From Sabellastarte sp. h YS-2021 (Eukaryota > Annelida > Polychaeta > Sabellida > Sabellidae): a DNA stretch of 64,000 nt. Both the position numbers and the translations under genes were made by a program. The notes under the pieces are model-generated. The model was not told the DNA's origin. It made no database searches and was given only the letters and a program-made list of their open reading frames with translations. The stretch covers positions 94,521,721 to 94,585,720 of the forward strand of contig OZ024931.1 in assembly GCA_964017235.1 (NCBI GenBank). Reading direction: 5' to 3'. Below are positions 56,463 to 64,000 of the stretch, one piece after another (within the stretch, counting starts at the first letter, position 1; every line of letters starts with the position of its first letter).

Positions 56463-56617
56463 TTTTAGATAATAAAAGATGGTTTGGTGGTAGTTAAGGT
56501 ACTTTATTGACAGTGCAATTGCACCGCTTTTATGGGGGTTCTGTGCTTGTAATAAAATGTAGGTGTATTGCATATTTGTAAAAAAGTCAGGCAAATGTTA
56601 TAAGAACTTAATTAGTG

Positions 56618-57415
56618 TTAGTCTTTGAGCATTTTCTTGAGCTGCACCATGAATTTCTGGAGCTCAGCCTGATTATTCCCTTTCCCTTTGTTTGGGGTTA
56701 TTTTTCTCCTCTTGGGTGATTGACCTTTTGGAGCTTGTCTGGGTTCATATTGGCATTTGGCCTTTTTAGAATAGGTTGGAGCTATCCTGGAGCACGTGGT
56801 CTGCAGGGACTCTCTAATCTCCTGTAGTTGTACAGCTGTGAGAATATTGCCAAGTGACTGGTAATCTTTGGCAATATGATCCTTAACTTGTGAATATTTG
56901 GTGAACAGCTCATCTAATAAGGTTTTGGTGAGTTTCTGTTTGCACTCATCTAGGATTACCTTCCAGGAGGTTTGCACTTTATCACTCCTACTTTGATTCA
57001 TGTTAAACTTAAAGTCCACACTGGGTGGGTAGATCTTCTTTAGTAGTTCACCATGCATCCTACTAATTTGGCTAGCTATGGCTATTTTCTTTTTGTGGTT
57101 AGTCTTGAGCCTGAGGTACACTGGCTTAGACTCAGGAGGGTAACTGCTTCTTTCAGGACCCTTGCTGGTACCTGCCTCAGGAGTAAGGTCTCTCCTGGGG
57201 CGTTTCCCACTTTTTGGTCTTTGCTCCTTGGGTGGATCTTGAGCTAACTTGTTACTGGCTGCAACCAGGAGGTTTAGTGTTTCATCTGAAATCTTTTCTC
57301 TAGGATAAGGAGTGCTTTCTCCCTTATTATCCATGGTATCTGACTGTATGTCAATCATGGAAACTGCAGTGGTCAAGGTGCTGTGACTCTCACTTTCTGT
57401 GATCACAGAGGACAT
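56618..57415 (-). CDS. Upstream ORF of the Penelope-like element (ORF1), unknown function
   Basis: An uninterrupted frame of 266 codons from Met 57415 (MSSVITESESH; the frame also has an upstream Met at 57493), ending LQKFMVQLKKMLKD 24 nt before the next element frame. It is Lys/Ser/Pro-rich, with a basic patch GKRPRRD near the front and SPKRRKITPNKGKG near the end, both nuclear-localisation-like. The middle (HKKKIAIASQISRMHGELLK to LGNILTAVQLQEIRESLQTT) looks helical. I recognise no domain. Position, strand and close spacing suggest a Penelope ORF1; it could be a nucleic-acid-binding accessory protein. Confidence 0.6.
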   Translation of the reverse strand: MSSVITESESHSTLTTAVSMIDIQSDTMDNKGESTPYPREKISDETLNLLVAASNKLAQDPPKEQRPKSGKRPRRDLTPEAGTSKGPERSSYPPESKPVYLRLKTNHKKKIAIASQISRMHGELLKKIYPPSVDFKFNMNQSRSDKVQTSWKVILDECKQKLTKTLLDELFTKYSQVKDHIAKDYQSLGNILTAVQLQEIRESLQTTCSRIAPTYSKKAKCQYEPRQAPKGQSPKRRKITPNKGKGNNQAELQKFMVQLKKMLKD

Positions 57416-57420
57416 ATATG

Positions 57421-58778
57421 TATTATATATACCACCCATAGGATATAACTTTCTGTATATGAGAACTGGGTCAAACTGTGAAAAAATGGCCAAAAATTGA
57501 CCTTTAAGAGGTCACCAGTGACCTTGAAATTGAAGGTCAAGGTCACAAAACAATAGCGTTCGTGGCATTGCCCATATATACCCATACCAAATTTGAAAGG
57601 TCTAACTAAAATATTTTTTAAGTTATCGCGTCCGAAAGGAAATCTCTGCATCGGCGGCGTGACCATACTGAATCCATACTTTCGTTTGGGGATACACTAA
57701 CCAAATCACTGCATGCTATATACCTCATTTTTTTCTTTGAAGATGCCATAACTTCAAAAACACTAGGAGGTTAGCTTTGCCAGATAACAGAAATTTTGTT
57801 TTAAGTATACATGTGGCAGGTGTGGTTTTAAAAAGTCTTAAAATAAATAAGGTGGGACAAAAAACTATATTTATTATGTTAAGTTGGCCAAATTCTCTTA
57901 AATACAGGAATTTTAAATAAAAAGGTCATTAGATGTCTTCCTTAAACTTAATCAATGTGTCAAGTTGAACTGATGTCATTGAACAGTAAGTCAGTTTGGA
58001 GCTGAAAACCCTCATTTTTACAAGATGGTTATGACTGTGTTCGTATTGGAACTCCAAGGTGGAAAGAAAATAAGAATGTCCCTATTTTCATCTTTAATAA
58101 GTGTGTAAAATTTAACTGAGCTCAGCTGAACAATACAATAGCTCCATAAAGTTTAGCTCAGGTCAGTTGAACAATAAGATAGCTGGAGGCTGAAAACTTC
58201 ATTTTTTTCACTGTAAGGTGACCATAACTTCATTCATATTGCGACTTTAAGGTGACTGTGCTCGTATTGGAACTCCAAGGTGGAAAGAAAATAAGAATGT
58301 CCCTATTTTCATCTTTAATAAGTGTGTAAAATTTAACTGAGGTCAACTGAACAATACAATAGCTCCATAAAGTTTAGCTCAGGTCAGTTGAACAATAAGA
58401 TAGCTGGAGGCTGAAAACTTCATTTTTTTCACTGTAAGGTGACCATAACTTCATTCATATTGCGACTTTAAGGTGACCATAAACTGAGAATGTCCCTTCA
58501 ATATCAATATAAGTTAGATATGGAAAAAGAAAGGGTCCAGATGGCTTTACTCCAATTTTATGACTTTAGGGGGGCCATAGCTCCAATTATATTATCAATT
58601 TAAGGTCACCGTAAAGTCAGGATAATCCTTTGGTAAATCTTAACATATATGCCAAGTTTGGTTGAAAAAAGTCAAAAACTAAGTGAACTGGAGTGCTAAA
58701 ACCCCCTTTTTTACATTAAGGTGACCTTAAGATTGCAGAGACAGGGCTAAAACTTCGGCATGTGAAAGATTATCAATG
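57421..58778. repeat. Low-complexity repeat debris with a recent 221-bp tandem duplication
   Basis: No genes. 58036-58256 and 58257-58477 are nearly identical head-to-tail copies (TCGTATTGGAACTCCAAGGT; AATAAGATAGCTGGAGGCTG; TTCACTGTAAGGTGACCATA). The surrounding sequence has more diverged copies of AAGGTGACC..AA modules. 57480-57660 has AAGGTCAAGGTCACAAAACA and ACCAAATTTGAAAGG, found in related satellites. Confidence 0.7.
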
Positions 58779-59338
58779 AGAGGGTCAAAGATGCCCCAAA
58801 AGGCAGGTTGCGCAGGCAGCAATAAGGTTAGCGACTGCTGTAATTACATTTAGAAACAAGGAAAGAAATGTTAGGTCACCCAGTTAGGTGAATGTGTTAG
58901 ACATGCTAAGAAACGTAAAACTTGTCATCTAGGTTACATAAATGTATCTATCCTATAAATGGACAAAAGAAAGGACGGAATTAACCAATTTCGAAAGGAA
59001 CCTAGCTATGATGGTGATCTATCTCCCTGTCAAGTTTGAATTCGATTGGACAAACCGTTTTTGAGTTTGACGGACTGACACACAGACAAAAAACAGACAA
59101 ACAAACAGACAGAATTACACCATTTTCGAAAGGAACTTAGCTATGATGGTGATCTATCTCCCTGTCAAGTTTGCATTCAATTGGACAAACCGTTTTCGAG
59201 TTAGAGTCCGGAAACGGAAATTTTGACGGACAAAACGGACAAACAAAAGGACGGAATTACACCACTTTCGAAAGGAACCTAGCTCTGATTGTGATCTATG
59301 TCCCTGTCAAGTTTGAAATCGATTAGACAAACCGTTTT

Positions 59339-62300
59339 TATGTCAGCTGACTTGTCAGTCAGCTGACATTATGTCGTCACTCTGCGGCGTGGGCGTACGC
59401 GTCCGCGTACGCGTCCGCGTGAACAACTTCTTCTCCAAAACTACAAGGCCTAGAGACGTGCTGTTTTTTTTAAAAGATACCTTATCTATCGAGGATGAAA
59501 AATTGTTCAAGGCATGCAAATCTGTCTGTTCGTCTGTTTGCTAGAGACATTACAAGGGGGGTACCCCCACCAAAAGTGTGAAAATTTCAACACTTAATCA
59601 CAATTTTCTCAGTGACTATTGCAGGGATTTCTCTCATATCTTGCATATATGTACTAGGCCACAGGTAGATTCTCTTGTGTGAGTATGAGACCTGGATCTG
59701 TCTTACTTTTTTTTTTATAAATTTTTTTAATAATTTTTAATGCATTAAAATTCATGAAATCATGCACAAAATCATTTATAACTTGAAAAGTGTTGCATTT
59801 AGAGCATTTTGTTAAAATATGTTATTCAGCTACTTTTTTCATAGCTACAATATGGTGAGTAAGTTGGGTGCCTGTCTCAATAGCTAAGTGAGTAATAGCT
59901 ACTTTTGGGCTTTTCAGTAACTTCCATCATGAGTAAAATCACTTGTAACTTAAAAACTATTGCATTTAGAGAATTTCGTATAAATATGTTATTCAGCTAC
60001 TTTTGGGTCAGCTATAACATAGTAAAATTTTAGACCTGTAGCTCATGGCATAGCTGAGTAATAGCTACTTTTAGGTTATCACTGTTGAGTAAATCGCTTA
60101 TAACTTCAAAACTATTGCATTTAGAGAATTTCATATAAATATGTTATTCAGCTACTTTTGGGTCAGCTATAACATAGTAAAATTTCAGACCTGTAGCTCA
60201 TGGCATAGCTGAGTAATAGCTACTTTTAGGTTATCACTGTTGAGTAAATCGCTTATAACTTGGAAACTATTGCATTTACAGTATTTTGTTTCAATATGTT
60301 ATTCACCTATTTTGGGATCAGCTATAACATAGTGAAGTTTCAGATCTGTGGCTCATTGCATAGCTGAGTAATAGCTACTTTGAAGTTCTCACTATTGAGT
60401 AAATCACTTGTAACTTAAAACCTATTGCATTTAGAGAATTTCGTATAAATATGTTATTCAGCTACTTTTGGGCCAGCTATAACATAGTGAAATTTCAGAT
60501 CTGTAGGTCATGGCACAGCTGAGTAATAGCTACTTTGAAGTTCTCACTATTGAGTAAATCAGTTGTAATTGGAAAACTATTGCATTTACAGAATTTCGTA
60601 TAAATATGTTATTCAGCTACTTTTGGGTCAGCTATAACATAGTAAAATTTCAGACCTGTAGCTCATGGCATAGCTGAGTAATAGCTACTTTTAGGTCATC
60701 ACTATTGAGTAAATCAGTTGTAACTTGAAAACTATTGCATTTACAGTATTTTGCTTAAATATGTTGTTCACCTACTTTTGGGTCAGCTATAACATAGTAA
60801 AATTTCAGACCTGTAGCTCATTGCATAGCTGAGTAATAACTACCTTGAGGTTCTCACTATTGAGTAAATCAGTTGTAATTGCAAAACTTTTGCATTTAGA
60901 GAATTTAGTATAAATATGTTATTCAGCTACTTTTGGGTCAGCTATAACATAGTAAAATTTCAGACCTGTAGCTCATGGCATAGCTGAGTAATAGCTACTT
61001 TTAGGTCATCACTATTGAGTAAATCAGTTGTAACTTGAAAGCTATTGCATGTACAGTATTTTGCTTAAATATGTTATTCACCTACTTTTGGGTCAGCTAT
61101 AACACAGTAAAATTTCAGACCTGTAGCTCATGGCATAGCTGAGTAATAGCTACTTTGAGGTTATCACTGTTGAGTAAATCGCTTATAACTTGGAAATTAT
61201 TGCATTTAGAGTATTTTGTTTCAATATGTTATTCACCTATTTTGGGGTCAGCTATAACATAGTGAAGTTCCAGACCTGTGACTCATTGCATAGCTGAGTA
61301 ATAGCTACTTTGAAGTTCTCAATGTTGAGCAAATCACTTATAATTTGAAAACTATTGCATTTAGAGAATTTAGTATAAATATGTTGTTCAGCTACTTTTG
61401 GGTCAGCTATAACATAGTAAAATTTCAGACCTGTAGCTCATGGCATAGCTGAGTAATAGCTACTTTTAGGTTATCACTGTTGAGTAAATCACTTATAACT
61501 TGGAAACTATTGCATTTAGAGTATTTTGTTGCAATATGTTATTCACCTATTTTGGGGTCAGCTATAACATAGTGAAGTTCCAGACCTGTGGCTCATTGCA
61601 TAGCTGAGTAATAGCTACTTTGAAGTTCTCACTGTTGAGTAAATCAGTTGTAATTGGAAAACTATTGCCTTTACAGAAATTTGTACAAATATGTTATTTA
61701 GCTACTTTTGGGTCAGCTATAACATAGTGAAATTACAGACCTGTAGCTCATGGCACAACTGAGCAATAGCTATTCTCAGGCACTGACTGTTGAGTAAATC
61801 GGCTATAACTTGAAAAATATTGCATTTGGAGTATTTTGTTAAAATATATTGTTCACCTACTTTTGGGTTAGCTATAACATAGTGAAATTACAGACCTATA
61901 GCTCATGGCATAGCGGAGCAATAGCTATTTTCAGGTTCTCACTATTGAGTAAATCAGTTGTAACTTGAAAACTATTGCATTTACAGTATTTTGCTTAAAT
62001 ATGTTGTTCACCTACTTTTAGGTCAGCTATAACAGAGCAAAAATTCAGACATGTAGCTCATTGCATAGCTGAGTAATAGTTACTTTGAGGTTCTCACTCT
62101 TGAGTAAATCAGTAGTAACTTGAAAACTATTACATTTAGAGTATTTTGTTAAATATGTTATTCACAGACGTTTTGGTCAGCTATAACATAGTGAAATTGC
62201 AGACCTCTATGTCATGGCATAGCTGAGCAATAGCTTCTTTCAGGTTCTCACTGTTGAGTAAATCATTGTATCCAACCTGTAGGAAATCATGGGCTGAGAA

Positions 62301-63369
62301 TCTGTTAATATGGTCCGATTTGACCTTGGAACCCTCCTTCAAGGTCAAATGAGGATAGCCAAACATAAAAGTGCTTATAACTCGCTTATTATTGGTCCTA
62401 GAGGTTTGGAATGAAAACCAACCTATAGAAAATCATGAGCTGGGAATTTTTTGGTGTGGTCAGATTTCACCTTGGACCCCTCCTTCAAGGTCAAATGAGG
62501 ATAGCCAAACTTAAAAGTGCTTATAACTCGCTTATTATTGGTCCTAGAGGTTTGGAATGGAAAACCAACCTATAGAAAATCATGGGCTGGGAATCTTTTG
62601 GTGTGGTCAGATTTCACCTTAGACCCCTCCTTCCAGGTCAAACGAAGATAGCCAAACTTAAAGTGCTTATAACTCGCGTAATATTGGTCTTGGAGGTTTG
62701 GGATGGTAAACCAACATATAGGAAATCATGGGCTGGGATTCTTTTGGTGTGGTCAGATTTGACCTGGGACCCCTCCTTCAAGGTCAATTGAGGATAGCCA
62801 AACTTACAATTGCTTAGAACTCGCTTATTATTGGTCCTACAGGTTTGGGATAGTAAACAAGCTACAGGAAATCATGGGCTGGGAATTTTTTTGTGTGGTC
62901 GGATTTGACCTTGGACCCCTCCGTCAAGGTCAAACAAGGATAGCCAAACTTAAAAAGTGCCTATGACTCACTTATTATTGGTCCGAGAGGTTTGGGATGG
63001 TAAACCATCCTAAATTCTTTGGCTGGGAATCTTTTGGTATGGTCAGATTTGACCTTTGGACCCCTTCTTCATGGTCGAACGAGGATATTGCATTTATAGT
63101 ATTTCTTTAAATATTTTTAACCTACTTTTTACTCTTAAACAATTACCTTGTTACTTTATTTCATAATACCATTTGCAGGGCACAACTTTTTTGTCCTTTT
63201 TTTCTGTCAGCTTCGGAATATCTTTCGAACATGCTGTTCAGTTACCATTTACTGTATTTCTGTACAGCCCTTTCCCTGATAATTATGCTTTCCTCTCATT
63301 ATCACCATCACAAATCAAAAACATTCAGTCAGCTGACACAGTGCCCGTTCACGGGCACTCTCCTCTTGT
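59339..63369 (+). mobile_element. Helentron-like element X3 (full-length, nested in Y2)
   Basis: 4.03 kb. The 5' end is ATGTCAGCTGACTTGTCAGTC, then GGCGTACGCGTCCGCG repeats, a flank region, and about 16 monomers of 158 bp (~59770-62270). Five to six monomers of 146 bp follow (~62280-63070), then a right arm, CAGTCAGCTGACAC, the perfect hairpin (63340-63359) and CTCCTCTTGT. Flanks ACCGTTTT and TGAGTTAGAGTCC rejoin to the Y2 monomer sequence ACCGTTTTTGAGTTAGAGTC, showing insertion between two Ts with little or no duplication. Confidence 0.78.
63340..63359 (+). repeat. X3 terminal hairpin
   Basis: Perfect 9-bp stem AGTGCCCGT / ACGGGCACT, 2-nt loop, 10 nt before the 3' end. Helitron-type elements carry such a hairpin close to the 3' terminus. 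Confidence 0.85.
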
Positions 63370-63762
63370 TGAGTTAGAGTCCGGAAATGAAAATGTGGAT
63401 GGACAGATGGACGGACAGACAAACGGACAAAAAACGGACAAACGAACAGACAGAATTACACCAATTTCGAAAGAAACCTAGCTTCGATGGTGATCTATGT
63501 CCCTGTCAAGTTTGAATTCGATTGGACAAACTGTTTTTGAGTTAGAGTCCAGAAACAAAAATGTGGACCGACAGATGGATGGACAGACAAACAGACAAAC
63601 GAACGGACAGAATTACACCAATTTCGAAAGAAACCTAGCTATGATGGTGATCTATCTCCCTGTCAAGTTTGAATTCGATTGCACAAACTGTTTTTGAGTT
63701 AGAGTCCGGAAACGAAAAATGTGGATGGACAGACGGACGAACGTTGAACACATCAATCTAAT

Positions 63763-63790
63763 AGGCGGGTTGGTTACACGCAACCCGCCT
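63763..63790 (+). repeat. Y2 terminal hairpin
   Basis: Perfect 10-bp stem AGGCGGGTTG / CAACCCGCCT with loop GTTACACG. The counterpart in Y1 (21647-21674) has one mismatch. Confidence 0.85.
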
Positions 63791-64000
63791 AAAAAGTAGC
63801 TGAATAACTTATTCCAATAAAACGCCGAAATCCTGACCATTTTTGAGATACAGATCAAGTACCCATTAAAAAAAATTTACGAAAATAAAATGCCTCCCAT
63901 TCAGGCATCTATGGTCTGATTGATCAGAAAATCCTTTCCGACCTACAGATTTAGGTCTAGAATGTACCGGATAAATTTTATAGCACAGGTGTGTGTTGTT
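63791..64000. other. End of window, no feature recognised
   Basis: AT-rich sequence after the Y2 hairpin. A short AAAAAGTAGCTGAATAAC resembles part of the family X monomer, but no further structure can be read before the window ends. Confidence 0.4.

Larger units (their letters stand above)
52150..57420 (-). mobile_element. Penelope-like retroelement with GIY-YIG endonuclease, split by a hAT
   Basis: On the minus strand: an upstream ORF (57415-56618), the PLE N-terminal region (56462-56062), an inserted hAT (54184-56053), then RT (to ~53215) and Zn-finger/GIY-YIG endonuclease (to 52328). ACAGAGGACATATAT occurs in the same orientation near both ends (~57405 and ~52165), possibly the trace of the direct pLTR repeats typical of PLEs. 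Removing the hAT leaves about 3.4 kb, normal for a PLE. Confidence 0.85.
58779..63790 (+). mobile_element. Helentron-like element Y2, interrupted by X3
   Basis: The left part (58779-59338) carries AGAGGGTCAAAGATGCCCCA, GCGCAGGCAGCAATAAGGTT and two tandem units (CCTAGCTATGATGGTGATCT; CTCCCTGTCAAGTTTGAATT; AACCGTTTT.GAGTT). The right part (63370-63790) continues the same array at ~157-bp spacing and ends in a perfect hairpin at 63763-63790 (stem AGGCGGGTTG / CAACCCGCCT, 8-nt loop). X3 lies between. No ORF; non-autonomous. Confidence 0.68.

Noticed and set aside
48060-63500. Open frames within the family X arrays and right arms (for example 48649-48834, 62181-62366, 63173-63481)
   Set aside because: The same peptide recurs in repeat copies because the underlying DNA is repeated; there is no coding signature.
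1-64000. CRISPR arrays, bacterial operons, riboswitches
   Set aside because: The direct repeats are contiguous satellites without unique spacers, and the window is clearly eukaryotic.

Overview
This is eukaryotic genomic DNA. It is AT-rich, has an intron-rich gene with GT-AG introns, and is dominated by retrotransposons, DNA transposons and satellite-bearing elements. The gene and the repeat mix (DIRS, Penelope, Helentron-like elements with internal ~150-bp tandem repeats, hAT) fit a marine lophotrochozoan, most likely a mollusc and perhaps a bivalve; that taxon is an inference. The only host gene recognised is the 3' third of a non-muscle/smooth-type myosin II heavy chain on the + strand. 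Ten exons (1539-28803) join in phase to 609 residues of coiled-coil rod plus a non-helical tailpiece. A ~2 kb 3'UTR follows, with AATAAA at 30850.

The introns of the myosin gene are filled with repeats. Intron after exon 3 has a ~45-bp minisatellite and intron after exon 9 a ~32-bp minisatellite; both look founded on the adjacent exon/donor junction. The intron after exon 6 contains a decayed DIRS retrotransposon (5146-9557). The 15-kb last intron contains a second DIRS (14594-19957), a Helentron-like element (21647-22466), and a hAT element (23854-27626) that itself holds a Helentron-like element (24299-27344). Three small exon-like segments in that last intron could alter the myosin tailpiece.

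Downstream of the gene (from ~30.9 kb) the window is almost wholly transposon. It runs: a hAT fragment, a DIRS fragment, the 5' half of another DIRS, two tandem arrays, then the best DIRS copy (37091-42812). That copy has inverted terminal repeats, an internal complementary region, gag, RT-RNaseH and tyrosine recombinase, and it split a satellite-like repeat. Next come a minus-strand DIRS relic (~43570-47140), a minus-strand Helentron-like element (47645-52098), a minus-strand Penelope-like element with a GIY-YIG endonuclease (~52150-57420) split by a hAT with a perfect 8-bp target duplication (54184-56053), and a Helentron-like element (58779-63790) with another nested inside it (59339-63369).

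The most notable signals are: the nested insertions, which allow empty sites to be read directly; the junction-derived minisatellites that multiply a 5' splice site; candidate tailpiece microexons; several unrelated element families that carry arrays of nucleosome-length (~146-170 bp) monomers; and arrays dense in nuclear-receptor half-sites. No intact transposon gene set was seen; all element ORFs carry stops or frameshifts, except a Penelope-associated 268-291-codon ORF that is open throughout.
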